A stretch of 64,000 bases of DNA. Origin: Luteolibacter sp. SL250 (lineage in GTDB: Bacteria; Verrucomicrobiota; Verrucomicrobiia; Verrucomicrobiales; Akkermansiaceae). Shown here one piece after another: positions 33,323-43,191 of the stretch (positions are counted from its first letter, which is position 1; each line of letters starts with the position of its first letter). Below the pieces are notes generated by a model. That model was not told where the DNA came from, did no database searches, and saw only the letters and a program-made list of their open reading frames with translations. Location of the stretch: the NCBI RefSeq assembly GCF_026625605.1, contig NZ_CP113054.1, forward strand, positions 3,844,001-3,908,000, given 5' to 3'. A program made the translations under genes and the position numbers.

Positions 33323-33757
33323 TCACCCGATCCTTCCACGATAGACCACATACACCAGACGCTCGCCGATGGCCATGCCGGTGGCGATGGCGGCCAGCAG
33401 GAAAAAGGTCATCCGTCCCTTTTCATCCGCGGCGGGCAGGGCGGACGCGGCACCAGCGGCATAGGCCAGACCGGAAACCACGGAGACACGCAGCGGCTGG
33501 AGCGTGTCCGTCCACCAGCCGAACGGATGCCTGTCCCACGACGGACGCCGCATCCTTTCCTTCCTGGAATGAAGGAAGCCATAGGCGACCAACAGCAGCG
33601 GGGCGATGGTGACGGCCACGAAGGCCACGGCCACCTCCACCCAATGCACGCCGGATGGCATCCCACCCGCGTCACGCACTATCCGGTATCCCGCATGGCA
33701 GCAGACGGGGATCAGCATGGCATAAATCCACGGCCACAGCTTCGGCATCGGTCTCAT
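33323..33757 (-). CDS. Four-span membrane protein, unknown
   Basis: 144 residues from MRPMPKLWPWIYAMLIPVCC. Hydrophobic segments at about 7-22, 36-58 (VAVAFVAVTIAPLLLVAYGF), 90-108 and 118-137 (FFLLAAIATGMAIGERLVYV). A basic loop SRKERMRRPSWDRH lies inside. No family recognised. Confidence 0.6.
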   Translation of the reverse strand: MRPMPKLWPWIYAMLIPVCCHAGYRIVRDAGGMPSGVHWVEVAVAFVAVTIAPLLLVAYGFLHSRKERMRRPSWDRHPFGWWTDTLQPLRVSVVSGLAYAAGAASALPAADEKGRMTFFLLAAIATGMAIGERLVYVVYRGRIG

Positions 33758-33979
33758 ACGGAAAGGAAGTGGCCGCGCCACGCGTGGGATGATCCATGGA
33801 GACATCCGGCATCGCAAGGGGATCCGCTCCCACCGCAGCGCAGGCCGTGCAGTTGGCGGAGGCCGGAGGGGCGCAACGGCGTGCGCCCTTCCATGGCTCC
33901 TCATGTGCGGACTTTTTTCCGGAAAGTGATGGCCGCGCCGCGCGTATCCGGTTGGAATCCCATCATGCACTTTCCCCAG

Positions 33980-35968
33980 ATGAAAAAATCCCCGCTCGCG
34001 CTGCCGTTGCTCGTTTCCCTGTCACTCACCGCGCTGGGTCCGGCGGCGGAGAACGGCCAGTATGACATCGTCGTCTATGGCGCGACGGGCGGTGGCGTGG
34101 CCGCCGCGGTGGAGGCGGGCAGGCTCGGGAAAAGCGTGGCGCTGGTGGAGCCGCAGAAGTTCATCGGCGGCATGACGGCCGGTGGCCTGGGCGCGACGGA
34201 CATCGGGTCGAAGACGACCGTGGTCGGCCTGGCGAAGGAGTTCTACCACCGCGTGTGGAAGCACTACAACAAGCCGGAGTCCTGGAAGTACGAGACGCGG
34301 GAGGAATACAAGCCGAAGCACCACGACGCCATCTCCGACAACCTGGAGGTCCACTGGTTCTTCGAGCCGAAGGTGGCGGACCAGATCCTCACGGAGATGC
34401 TGTCCGAAGCGGGCGTGAAGGTCTTCACCGGGGAACGCATGGTGCGCGCGGCGGGCGGTGTGAAAAAGGAGGGCAACCGCATTTCCACCGTGACCATGGA
34501 GAGCGGGAAAATCTTCGGCGGGAAGATGTTCATCGACGCCAGCTATGAGGGCGACCTGATGGCCGGCGCGGGCGTGTCCTACTTCGTCGGCCGGGAGGCG
34601 AACAGCGAGCACAACGAGACGCTCAACGGCACGCGCGCGCTGCGGGTGTACGCCGGAAAGGAGATGGATCCCTACAAGGTGCCGGGGGACCCGGCCAGCG
34701 GACTCCTCCCCGGCATCGAGCCGAAACCACCGGAACCGGACGGCTCCGCGGACAAGCGCGTGCAGGCCTACACCTTCCGCATGTGCCTGACGGACGTGAA
34801 GGAGAACCAACTGCCCATCACGAAGCCGGAGAACTACGACCCGCTCGTCTTCGAGCCGCACCTGCGCTGGATCAACGTGAACGCGAAGGAGAAGCCCGGA
34901 AAGCTGTTCTACAAGCTGACCCCCATGCCGAACCGGAAGACGGACTCCAACAACCACGGCCTGTTCTCCACGGACTACGTGGGCAAGAGCGCGGAGTGGG
35001 CGGAAGCCAGCTATGAACGCCGCGCGGAGCTGTGGCAGGAACACGTGGACTACGTGCGCGGCTACTTCTGGTTCCTGGGGAATGATCCGCGCGTGCCGGA
35101 ACACATCCGCACGGAAACGCTGCGCTGGGGCCTGCCGAAGGACGAGTTCGCGGAGGCCGGCCACTGGCCGTTCCAGCTCTACGTGCGCGAGGCCCGGCGG
35201 ATGAAGAGCGCCTACATCGTCACGGAGCATGACTGCCGCCGCACCCGCCTGGTGGACGACGGCATCATCCTGGCCTCCTACGGCATGGACTCCCACTCGA
35301 CCTCCCGTTTCGTCGATGAAGCCGGGCAGCTCCGCGGGGAGGGCGGCATGTTGGTACGGGTGAGGCCGTACCCGGTCAGCTACCGCTCCATCGTCCCGGT
35401 GGAGAAGGAATGCGCGAACCTGCTGGTGCCCGTCTGCCTTTCCGCCACGCACGCCGCCTACGGCTCCATCCGCATGGAACCGGTGTTCATGATGCTGGGC
35501 CAGGCATCCGCCTACGCCGCCGCGCAGTCGATTGATACTGGAAAACCCGTACAAGCGGTGCCGGTCGATGGCATCCGCAAGCACGTCGGCACCACGGAGC
35601 TGCTGGCAGGCGTGAAGCCCGCCTCCGCGGACGAGGCCGCCGCGGAGAAGAAATCCGCCGCATCCTCCACCGCCGACCGCTTCAAGTCCGCCGTCGCCTC
35701 GTTGAAAAAGGAAGGCGCGCTGAAAGGCGACACCGCCTGGCTGGACACCCTGAAGTCGGAAACGATGGTGGACGGAGCGAAGGTCGCGGAGCTGCTCATC
35801 GGCAAGGCGTCGCTCAAAAAGCCGGTGAAGGACGTGGACGCCGCGCTCGACGCCCTGGCCGCGGATGACACCCTGCCGGACGCGAAGAAGTACTGGCGTG
35901 AGAACGCCCGCGCCGGGAAGACCTGCAAGGGGTCCCTGGTCATGCAGCTCTGCATCCGGCTGGAGTGA
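33980..35968 (+). CDS. Exported FAD-dependent oxidoreductase (FAD_oxidored family)
   Basis: 662 residues from MKKSPLALPLLVSLSLTALG, a signal peptide. The FAD-binding Rossmann motif is YDIVVYGATGGGVAAAVEAG, and MTAGGLGATDIG follows as expected for PF12831-type proteins. Also seen are FIDASYEGDLMAGAGVSYFV and a C-terminal FAD-contact region, AAYGSIRMEPVFMMLGQASA. This family is abundant in Verrucomicrobiota and Planctomycetota. The substrate is unknown, possibly linked to glycan or xenobiotic breakdown. The last 110 residues are a Lys/Ala helical extension. An alternative start lies 15 bp upstream. Confidence 0.85.
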   Translation: MKKSPLALPLLVSLSLTALGPAAENGQYDIVVYGATGGGVAAAVEAGRLGKSVALVEPQKFIGGMTAGGLGATDIGSKTTVVGLAKEFYHRVWKHYNKPESWKYETREEYKPKHHDAISDNLEVHWFFEPKVADQILTEMLSEAGVKVFTGERMVRAAGGVKKEGNRISTVTMESGKIFGGKMFIDASYEGDLMAGAGVSYFVGREANSEHNETLNGTRALRVYAGKEMDPYKVPGDPASGLLPGIEPKPPEPDGSADKRVQAYTFRMCLTDVKENQLPITKPENYDPLVFEPHLRWINVNAKEKPGKLFYKLTPMPNRKTDSNNHGLFSTDYVGKSAEWAEASYERRAELWQEHVDYVRGYFWFLGNDPRVPEHIRTETLRWGLPKDEFAEAGHWPFQLYVREARRMKSAYIVTEHDCRRTRLVDDGIILASYGMDSHSTSRFVDEAGQLRGEGGMLVRVRPYPVSYRSIVPVEKECANLLVPVCLSATHAAYGSIRMEPVFMMLGQASAYAAAQSIDTGKPVQAVPVDGIRKHVGTTELLAGVKPASADEAAAEKKSAASSTADRFKSAVASLKKEGALKGDTAWLDTLKSETMVDGAKVAELLIGKASLKKPVKDVDAALDALAADDTLPDAKKYWRENARAGKTCKGSLVMQLCIRLE

Positions 35969-36914
35969 GGTGGCGGTGGAGAACATCGAACATCGAACGC
36001 CCAACATCGAACGTTGAAGTGAAGAAAGCGGGTGGAGGGCGCTGCGGGGTAGCGAAGGTCGTGAGACCTTCGGCTGGGGGAAAGTCCCTTGGCGACCGGA
36101 GCGGGTTTGTTGGATGACATCCACCCCGCCGAACCTCTCACGAGGTTCGCTACGCCTATGATCCGCCCGCAGGGAAAGGAAGACAATCCTCCGGATTGTC
36201 GTTTGCAGGCAATCCGGCCTCCTTCTCTCACGAGCTTCGCCGCTACGCCCCGGATCCGCCACGCAGGGGTAGCGGAATGGCTGCGCCATTCCGGCTGGGG
36301 AGATCCGCCACGCACCCCACGATGCCATACGGGGAAGCATGGCATCAGAGACGTGACGGGACCGGCTGGTGGCAGACATCCACCCTGCCGTGATGGCGCA
36401 GCCATCCCGCTACGCCCCGGATCCGCCACGCAGGATAGCGAAGGCCATTCCGCGTAGCGAAGGTCGTGAGACCTTCGGCTGTGGGGAAGTCCATGGGCGA
36501 CCGGAGCCTTTTTTGTCTGATGACATCCACCCCGCCGGATCTCTCACGAGATCCGCTACGCCCGGGAAGACATGCACCCCGCCGTGATGGCGCAGCCATC
36601 CCGCTACGCCCCGGATCCGCCACGCAGGATAGCGAAGGACGCGCAGGGGTAGCGAAGGTCGTGAGACCTTCGGCTGGGGGGAAGTCCTTTGGGGACCGGA
36701 GCCTTTTTTGTCTGATGACGTCCACCCCACCGGATCTCTCACGAGATCCGCTACCCTGACGGGATCATCCTCCCGGGTGGAGGAGACGGTGGATCTTTCT
36801 CCATCACCCGGACGATACCGCAGGGAAAGGAAGACAATCCTCCGGATTGTCATTTGGAGGCAATCCGGAGGCTTGCCCTCCTGTCGCCGCAACGGCGGGC
36901 CGGACCAGACCCCA
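35969..36914. repeat. Cluster of paired GTAG-REP elements
   Basis: 946 bp without a gene. Hairpins CGAAGGTC-GTGA-GACCTTCG at 36053, 36458 and 36653 are each followed 77-78 nt later by inverted partners (CGAACCTC-TCAC-GAGGTTCG at 36130; CGGATCTC-TCAC-GAGATCCG at 36536 and 36731). Each forward copy is preceded by GTAG and each inverted copy is followed by CTAC. Triloop hairpins (GGAATGGC-TGC-GCCATTCC) occur near 36275, with related copies at 36392 and 36584. Heptamer repeats of TTCGATG type (about 35979-36018) start right after the preceding stop codon. A CCTCCGGATTG hairpin lies at 36836-36885. Confidence 0.85.
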
Positions 36915-38234
36915 TCAACCGAACAACGCCCCGATGGGCTTGCCGTCGATGCCGCCCATGCGGAACGGACGCTTCGACGGGGACATGAGCGGGAGGTCGA
37001 ACGGGATGCCGAGCGCGAAGGCGATGGATGCGTTGAAGTCGGACGCGCCGACCTTGCCCTCGATGACGTTGGAGGCGGTCTCGTCGGTCTTGCCATACGC
37101 CTGGCCGCCCTTGATGCCGCCGCCGGCCATGAGGCAGGAGAAGGCTTTCGGGAAATGGTTCCGGCCCATGTTGTTCTCCACGATCTTCGGCGTGCGGCCG
37201 AACTCGGTGGCGACGACGATGAGGGTGGAGTCCAGCAGACCGCGCGCCTGGAGGTCGGAGATGAGGGTGGAGAGCGCCTGGTCCAGCACGGGGATCTTTT
37301 CCTCCATCAGCTCGAAGTTGTCGGAGTGCCAGTCGAAGCCGCCGTACTCCACCTCGACGAAGCGCACGCCGCGCTCCACCAGACGGCGGGCGAGCAGGAC
37401 GCCCTGGCCGAAACGCTCCGTGCCATACGCGGCGCGGGAGTCCGCCGGTTCCTTGGAAAGGTCGAAGGCCTCCAGGTCCTTGCTGTGCATCATCTTCACG
37501 GCGGAGTCATAGACCTCGTTGTAGGCGCGGACGGACCGCTGGCCCTTGTGGAAGCGGGTGTCGAAGTCGTGGTCGAGCTGCACGCGCAGGTCGAGCTGGC
37601 GCTGGAAGGAGGCGTCGTTGGTATCCGCGCGCTGCCTCACGTTGCGCAGGCCTTTCTGCGGATCCCCGATGGGGAGGGGCGAGTATTGCGGTTCAAAGAA
37701 GCCGCCGCCGGGGTGCTGGTTGCCACCGCCGATGAGGACGAAGGAAGGGATGCTGCCATTCTGCTCTCCGGCCAGGCGGGCGGCCCACGCGCCGGACGAC
37801 GGGTGGACGATGGTCCCGCGCGGCGTGTAGCTGGTGTGCATGAGGTATTTCCCCTGCTCGTGCGCGCCCTGGGTGGTGCTGAGGGAACGGATGAGCGCGA
37901 CCTTGTCCATGTGCTTCGCCAGCATGGGCAGGCAGTGGCCGAGCTGGATGCCATCCACGTTCGTGCCGATCGCCTTGGTCGGTCCGCGATACTCCGCGGG
38001 CGCGTCCGGCTTCGGGTCGAAGGTGTCGATGTGGGTCATGCCACCGGACATATAAAGGTAGATGACGTGCTTCGCCTTTCCGCCTCCGGCCTGGAGGATG
38101 GCGGGGTCCGCGGCCAACGCCTGCGGGCTGAATAGCTGCGCCGCGGAACCGGCGATGGACAGGCCGAAGCAGGCACGGGCCGTCCGGGCGAGGAAGTCCC
38201 GGCGGGAGAGTTCATTCAGTTGGTGCGGGTTCAT
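36915..38234 (-). CDS. Tat-exported DUF1501 protein
   Basis: 439 residues from MNPHQLNELSRRDFLARTAR. The twin-arginine motif SRRDFL and hydrophobic ACFGLSIAGSAAQLF mark Tat export. The rest is DUF1501, an alkaline-phosphatase/sulfatase-like fold: YLYMSGGMTHIDTFDPKPDA, ALIRSLSTTQGAHEQGKYLM, EYGGFDWHSDNFELMEEKIP and VVATEFGRTPKIVENNMGRN. It is co-directional with and downstream of the DUF1549/DUF1553 gene. This pairing is typical of Planctomycetota and Verrucomicrobiota, where the two are thought to act together at the envelope on unknown substrates. Confidence 0.88.
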   Translation of the reverse strand: MNPHQLNELSRRDFLARTARACFGLSIAGSAAQLFSPQALAADPAILQAGGGKAKHVIYLYMSGGMTHIDTFDPKPDAPAEYRGPTKAIGTNVDGIQLGHCLPMLAKHMDKVALIRSLSTTQGAHEQGKYLMHTSYTPRGTIVHPSSGAWAARLAGEQNGSIPSFVLIGGGNQHPGGGFFEPQYSPLPIGDPQKGLRNVRQRADTNDASFQRQLDLRVQLDHDFDTRFHKGQRSVRAYNEVYDSAVKMMHSKDLEAFDLSKEPADSRAAYGTERFGQGVLLARRLVERGVRFVEVEYGGFDWHSDNFELMEEKIPVLDQALSTLISDLQARGLLDSTLIVVATEFGRTPKIVENNMGRNHFPKAFSCLMAGGGIKGGQAYGKTDETASNVIEGKVGASDFNASIAFALGIPFDLPLMSPSKRPFRMGGIDGKPIGALFG

Positions 38235-38251
38235 GGGTTGGCTATCTACAA

Positions 38252-38350
38252 ATAATTCAATCAACCACAGATGAACGCAGATGTACGCAGATAAGATAAA
38301 GAAGGATAGGATTCTTCCATCTGCGTGTATCTGCGTTCATCTGCGGTTGA
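38252..38350. repeat. Long inverted repeat of CGCAGAT units
   Basis: TCAACCACAGATGAACGCAG followed by ATGTACGCAGAT, then about 30 bp, then ATCTGCGTGTATCTGCGTTC followed by ATCTGCGGTTGA. The arms are nearly complementary over 30 bp and each has an internal period of 10 bp. Near-identical repeats are widespread in Verrucomicrobiota and Planctomycetota genomes. It lies between the DUF1549 stop and the DUF1501 start, where its stem could modulate the transcript. Confidence 0.8.
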
Positions 38351-38384
38351 ATTTCATTTCGATTCGTCCTGGAGGACAGGTGGT

Positions 38385-40628
38385 TCAGGGAACAAACAGG
38401 AAGCGGTTGGAGGTCATCATCGCGCGGGTGAGGTCGCGGAGCGAGTTCGGGTCTGCGGCCAGCGGGGCGTAGCGTTCCTTTTCCCCCGCGTCCGGCAGGC
38501 GGGAGTAGATGCGGAGGAAGACGATCTCCAGGCGTTCCTCCGGGGAGGAGACCTTTGCCAGGCGCTGGTTGAGGATGGTCTTCTTTCCGCCGATGACGTC
38601 GGTGGCGGGGTCGTTGAGCAGGGCGAGGGCCTGTGGCACGGTGGGCGTGGCGTGGCTGGAGGACGGGGTGCCGCGGTCCGACCCGCCGAACTCCCGGACG
38701 ATGGTGCCGGGGCTGAAGGGGGCGGACAGCTCGGACGCGCGGGCGGCGTTGCGGGCGGCGCCTTCGCGGCCCCGGTTGTTCATCGCGCCGTCTTCCTCCA
38801 TGGTCATGGACATGCCGCCCATGGAGGACATGCCCGCGGAGGCCATGGCGTCCCCGCCGGTGAGGGTGGATGCGGCGTTGATGGGGCTGCGCATGCGGTT
38901 GTTCTCCTCCGTGGCCTTCTGGGCGGCCTTCATGAGCTCGGTGAGTTTCTTCCGTTCGTCCGCGTCGCGCGTCTCATTCAGCTTGGCGCGCAGTTGGCGG
39001 GCCTCGCTGCGGGCGTCCAGGTAGGCTTGCTCCGCCTTGCCGGTGGCCTCGCCCAGGGCGACCAGTTCGCGGGGCGCGCCGGTGAGGAGCTTTTCCACCG
39101 CCACGGTGAAGGTGTTCCACTTCTTCACGTTGGCGGCCAGGGGGGTGTCATCCACCGCGCCGCGGTTGAGGACGAGCATGGAGTCATAGAGCTGCTCCGC
39201 GGTCATGCGCTGGAGGGCGGGGCCGCGCACCAGGTGGGGCACGCCGCGCTCCGGCTCCACGGGATCATTCTCCCGCTGGAAAAGATCCGTGCGGTAGAGG
39301 ATGCGGGAGAACTGGCGCAGGTCGTAGTCCACCGCCTTCATCGCCTCCTCCAGGAAGGCCATGACCTGCGGGTGGGACGGCTTGCTGTCGTCGTTCCAGT
39401 CGTCCACCGGGTCCTGCAGGCCGTGGCCGAAGGCGCGCGCCCACAGCCGGTTGGCGATGACCTTGGTGAAATACGGATTCCCGCGCGAGGTGACCCACTT
39501 CGCGAAGGCGGCGCGCCTTTCCGCCGGCGGCACGTCCTTCAGCTCCTCGCCGAAGAGGGTCTCCGCCGGGACGACGTCCTTCGGCTTCGCGTCACGGTAG
39601 GCGTAGTCGTCCGGGAGCTTCAGCAGCTTCGCCGGATCGTCATACATGGCGTTGCGGTTGAAGTCCTGGTAGAGCGGCTTGAGCATGTTGGAGTAGCGCT
39701 TCATCTCCTGGTTGCGCTTGCTGACGGCTTCGTTGCGCTTGCGGACCTGCTCGTTGCGGGCGGCGCGTTCGGCGGCCTTCGCCTTCACCTCGGCTTCCTG
39801 CTTCGCCCGCTGGGCGGCGCGTGCCTTCACGGGGTCCTTCTCCACGTTCACCTTCGACGCGGGCTTTTTCTCCTCCGGCTTGATCTTCTGTGGTGCGGGG
39901 AGCGGCGGCGGCATGGGCGGGCCGAGCGCATCGGTCACGCGCCGGGTGGTGTCCGTCACCTCCGCGCTGCGGTAGGTGAAGCCCCCGCCGAACGCGGCCA
40001 TCTGGTAGTATTCATGCTGCGTCCAGTCGTCGAACGGATGGTCATGGCACTGCGCGCAGCCGATCTGGCGGCCGAGGAAGACCTGCATGGAGTTGCTGAA
40101 ATTATCCAACTGCATGGCCCGGTCCCGCAGGTAGTAGCCGACGGCCGGGTTCCGCGCGGCGTGGCCGGAGGCGGAGAGCATTTCCCTCACCATGACGTCC
40201 CACGGCTTGTCCGCCGCGAGGGACTCCCGCAGCCAGACGTGCCAGCCGAGGCCGAATTCCTGCTGGCCGGTCTGCACGCGCAGCAGGTCCGCCGTCCAGT
40301 TGAAGAGGTGGCTGTCAAAGCCGGGCGATGCGACGAGCGCGTCCACCAGCTCCTGCCGCCGGGCGGGCGAGCGGTTCTCCAGGAACGCGCGCGCCTCTTC
40401 CTCCGTCGGGATGCGCCCGATGATGCCGAGGTAGGCGCGGCGCAGGAAACTGCCGTCATCGATGCGGGCCAGCGGTTGCTGCTTCGCCGTCTTCAGGTCC
40501 TGCCCGAGCAGCGAGTCGATGCGGGCGGCGGCGTCCTGCGCCTGCTTCGCCGTGAGCGGCTTCGCCGACAGGGATCCGATTCCGAGCGCAAACGCGAAAA
40601 ACAGCAGGGTTTTGCCGAAGGGTTGCAT
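38385..40628 (-). CDS. DUF1549/DUF1553 (planctomycete cytochrome-associated) protein
   Basis: 747 residues from MQPFGKTLLFFAFALGIGSL, a signal peptide. The N-terminal DUF1549 shows FLRRAYLGIIGRIPTEEEAR and the heme-like motif GCAQCHDHPFDDWTQHEYYQ (CxxCH). A long Lys/Ala/Glu coiled coil follows (KARAAQRAKQEAEVKAKAAE), then DUF1553 (RLWARAFGHGLQDPVDDWND). The late Met/Gly-rich insert GMSSMGGMSMTMEEDG is unusual and could bind metal. It works with the DUF1501 partner encoded just downstream, probably in the periplasm. Confidence 0.85.
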   Translation of the reverse strand: MQPFGKTLLFFAFALGIGSLSAKPLTAKQAQDAAARIDSLLGQDLKTAKQQPLARIDDGSFLRRAYLGIIGRIPTEEEARAFLENRSPARRQELVDALVASPGFDSHLFNWTADLLRVQTGQQEFGLGWHVWLRESLAADKPWDVMVREMLSASGHAARNPAVGYYLRDRAMQLDNFSNSMQVFLGRQIGCAQCHDHPFDDWTQHEYYQMAAFGGGFTYRSAEVTDTTRRVTDALGPPMPPPLPAPQKIKPEEKKPASKVNVEKDPVKARAAQRAKQEAEVKAKAAERAARNEQVRKRNEAVSKRNQEMKRYSNMLKPLYQDFNRNAMYDDPAKLLKLPDDYAYRDAKPKDVVPAETLFGEELKDVPPAERRAAFAKWVTSRGNPYFTKVIANRLWARAFGHGLQDPVDDWNDDSKPSHPQVMAFLEEAMKAVDYDLRQFSRILYRTDLFQRENDPVEPERGVPHLVRGPALQRMTAEQLYDSMLVLNRGAVDDTPLAANVKKWNTFTVAVEKLLTGAPRELVALGEATGKAEQAYLDARSEARQLRAKLNETRDADERKKLTELMKAAQKATEENNRMRSPINAASTLTGGDAMASAGMSSMGGMSMTMEEDGAMNNRGREGAARNAARASELSAPFSPGTIVREFGGSDRGTPSSSHATPTVPQALALLNDPATDVIGGKKTILNQRLAKVSSPEERLEIVFLRIYSRLPDAGEKERYAPLAADPNSLRDLTRAMMTSNRFLFVP

Positions 40629-41045
40629 GGCTAGGATGTAGTAACTGTGGAATTTCCCGAATGTTTCGCATTTTTTGGGATTTTTTTGAGAGGGGGGATG
40701 AAACGAAACGCGGAGGCCGCTGGGAGCGCTGGTCTCCAGACCGGCGTCTTGGATTGGGGATGAAACGAAACGCGGAGGCGCGGAGGTCGCGGGGAGATAC
40801 GCGGAGCGGGCGATTCCAGATTCCCCTCTCTCTCCGGGCATGGATGATTCATTTGGGAAGATTGAAATGAAAACTCTGCGCTCCTCTCCGCGACCTCCGC
40901 GCCTCCGCGTTTCGTTTTGATCATTGTCCCCCCCGCTGACCAATAAGGATCAGCATATGAAGGAAAAGCACCGAAGAACCGGCACGCGCGCCGTGTATCT
41001 GAGTGTGCCCGACGATTCCGTCCGGGAAACCCACACGCCACCACC
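40629..41045. repeat. Divergent intergenic region with CGCGGAG repeats
   Basis: 417 bp between divergent genes; both promoters should lie here but none stands out. It contains ATGAAACGAAACGCGGAGGC copies (40697 and 40758) and the inverted CTCCGCGCCTCCGCGTTTCG (40896-40916), plus AGCGCTGGTCTCCAGACCGG (40725-40745), which also appears at 53771-53790. Confidence 0.6.
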
Positions 41046-42407
41046 ATGACCCAGCCCGTCACCACCAGCCGCCGCCGCTTCATCCTCCAGGCCACCGCCG
41101 CAGGCGCGGCGCTCGGCTTTCCCGCGATCGTGAAAGGCGCGTCGCCCAACGCGAAGATCAACGTCGCGTTCATCGGCGTGGGTGGCCGGGGCGGCGGGAA
41201 CCTGGCCGGGGTGACCGCCAGCGCGGACATGGTGAACGTGGTGGCGCTGTGCGATGTGGACTCGCTCGCGCTGGACGCCGCCGCGGCGAAGTTTCCCGGC
41301 GCGGGCCGCTACAAGGACTTCCGCAAGCTTTACGAAGAGCGCAAGGACATCGACGCCGTCGTCGTCTCCACGCCGGAGCACACGCATGCCTATGCCACCC
41401 TGCCCGCGCTGCGGCGGAAGCTGCCGGTGTATTGTGAAAAGCCGCTGACGCACAATGTGGCGGAGGCCGCGCTGGTCATGGAGGCGGCGCGGCAGGCGGG
41501 CGTGGCCACGCAGATGGGCACGCAGATCCACGCCGGAGAGAACTACCGCCGCGTGGTGGAGCTGGTGCAGTCCGGCGCCATCGGCCACGTGCGGGAGTGC
41601 CATGTCCATGTTTCCCGGAGCTGGGGCCTGCAGAGCGCGGAGGACGCGAAGCGCTACGGTGACATCCTCCACGTGACGGAGCGCCCGGCGGGCGGGGCGA
41701 AGGCACCGGACCACATCGACTGGGACCTGTGGCTGGGGCCCGCGCCTTTCCGTCCGTTCGATCCAGTCTATCTCCCGGGACCGAAGTGGTACCGCTGGTG
41801 GGACTTCGGCAGCGGCACCATGTCGGACCTTGGCAGCCACTGGAACGACCTGCCATGGTGGGCGCTGAAGCTGGAGGCCCCGCTGTCCGTGGAGGCCACT
41901 TCGCCGAACGGCCCGGCGCATCCGGACCTGGCGCCCGCCGCCATGACCGCCCGCTATGAATACGGCCCGCGCGGGGAAATGCCCGCCTGCACCCTCCACT
42001 GGCACCAGGGCGCGGCGATGAAACCCGCGGTGTGGAAGGATGACCCGCAGCTCGCAAAGTTCGACAGCGGCGTGCTTTTCATCGGCGACAAGGGCATGCT
42101 CATTTCCGACTACGGCAAGCACAAGCTGCTGCCGGAAAACGTCTTCAAGGACTTCACCCCGCCGCCCGCCAGCATCCCGCCATCCCCGGGACACCACCGC
42201 CAGTGGCTGGACGCCATCAAAAATGGCACGCCGACCGACAGTCCATTCGCCACGTATGCCGGGCCGCTCACCATCGCCAACCACCTGGGCAATGTCGCCT
42301 ACCGCACCGGCAGCCGCATCCAGTGGGACGCAAAGGCCCTCCGCGCGGATGTGGCAGGCGCGGCGAAGTTCCTCTCCCGCCAGCCGAGGGAGGGGTGGGC
42401 GCTGTAG
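41046..42407 (+). CDS. Tat-exported Gfo/Idh/MocA-family oxidoreductase
   Basis: 453 residues. The N-terminus [20 protein letters not shown] is a Tat signal (SRRRF). The NAD(P)-binding fold follows: [27 protein letters not shown] carries the conserved EKP motif and [20 protein letters not shown] is a substrate-domain signature of exported members. Such enzymes oxidise or reduce sugars or their derivatives using a tightly held nucleotide. It is divergent from the DUF1549 gene. The exact substrate is unknown. Confidence 0.88.
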   Translation: MTQPVTTSRRRFILQATAAGAALGFPAIVKGASPNAKINVAFIGVGGRGGGNLAGVTASADMVNVVALCDVDSLALDAAAAKFPGAGRYKDFRKLYEERKDIDAVVVSTPEHTHAYATLPALRRKLPVYCEKPLTHNVAEAALVMEAARQAGVATQMGTQIHAGENYRRVVELVQSGAIGHVRECHVHVSRSWGLQSAEDAKRYGDILHVTERPAGGAKAPDHIDWDLWLGPAPFRPFDPVYLPGPKWYRWWDFGSGTMSDLGSHWNDLPWWALKLEAPLSVEATSPNGPAHPDLAPAAMTARYEYGPRGEMPACTLHWHQGAAMKPAVWKDDPQLAKFDSGVLFIGDKGMLISDYGKHKLLPENVFKDFTPPPASIPPSPGHHRQWLDAIKNGTPTDSPFATYAGPLTIANHLGNVAYRTGSRIQWDAKALRADVAGAAKFLSRQPREGWAL

Positions 42408-42702
42408 ATCCGTACGGGGGATAAGCCCCGCCGGAGAGCTTTTGATGAAACGAAACGCGGAGAAAGGAAGGTCGCGGAGAGAGGCGCGGAGAGGATGATC
42501 CGGAGCGTAGCGGATCTCGTGAGAGATCCGGCGGGGTGGATGTCATCGAACAAACCGCTCCGGTTCCCCATCGGCTTCCCCACAGCCGGAAGTCTCACGA
42601 CTTCCGCTACCCCTGGCACACCGATGCGCCCCTCCCCATGATCACTTCTTCGCTCCACCTGCTGCTCCCGGCAGCGGGGCATACAGGCTCCCGACCGGCC
42701 GG
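42408..42702. repeat. REP pair and CGCGGAG repeats
   Basis: No gene. It holds GAAACGAAACGCGGAG (42443 onward) and a GTAG-REP pair: CGGATCTC-GTGA-GAGATCCG (42511-42530) with CGGAAGTC-TCAC-GACTTCCG (42587-42606), 76 nt apart. Confidence 0.8.
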
Positions 42703-43191
42703 CTACGGCGGAGCGAGTGCCAACGCCCTCCAGTCCCTTTCCGGTTGGAAGCCGTGCCGGGAAAGGAAGGAATCCAGGTGCCTGAGCAAGTCCAGAGGAG
42801 GACGGCAGGGGCTTCCATCCCATTCGATCTGATGGCACTTGAAGCAAATCCTCATGGTGCTGGTGGTTTGGCCACCTTTCTTGAACCGAATGGTGTGATG
42901 ATCCTCAAATATACAAGCGGTCAGATAGTCCTTCGTCTTCGAGGGCACCTTGATGATCTCCCGGTGGAAGTCCTCCACGGCATCCCGCGGCAGGGTCAGC
43001 TCCCGGTAGATGCGGAAGGGGGCGTCCACCCCGTCGTTGCGATCAAAACGGCTCGAATGCTCCGTGACATGGATGGCATCCGCCGTGCGGATGGCCTCCA
43101 GGAGCTGGTCCTTGTAAAGCGCGCCATCTTCCCTCCGGCAGCCGGAAAGCACCAGCAGGCAGAGGATCGGCAGAAGGAATAGCACCCGCAT
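42703..43191 (-). CDS. Putative lipoprotein, unknown
   Basis: 162 residues. MRVLFLLPILCLLVLSGC is a lipoprotein signal with Cys18. The mature part is alpha/beta (YKDQLLEAIRTADAIHVTEH ... ELTLPRDAVEDFHREIIKVP) with a CFKCHQ pair late on, from FKCH, that could bind metal or form a disulfide. Family not recognised. Flanked on both sides by REP clusters. Confidence 0.65.
   Translation of the reverse strand: MRVLFLLPILCLLVLSGCRREDGALYKDQLLEAIRTADAIHVTEHSSRFDRNDGVDAPFRIYRELTLPRDAVEDFHREIIKVPSKTKDYLTACIFEDHHTIRFKKGGQTTSTMRICFKCHQIEWDGSPCRPPLDLLRHLDSFLSRHGFQPERDWRALALAPP

Noticed and set aside
34022-36379. 785-residue open frame on the - strand opposite the FAD oxidoreductase
   Set aside because: Same reason; the + strand protein has clear FAD motifs and a signal peptide.
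36708-38135. Long open frame on the + strand opposite the DUF1501 gene
   Set aside because: It is antisense to a well-supported gene and arises from GC-rich codon use; the translation is low-complexity and lacks domains.
38325-40634. 769-residue open frame on the + strand opposite DUF1549/DUF1553
   Set aside because: Antisense shadow of a recognisable gene; Val/Gly/Leu/Arg-rich nonsense typical of high-GC complements.
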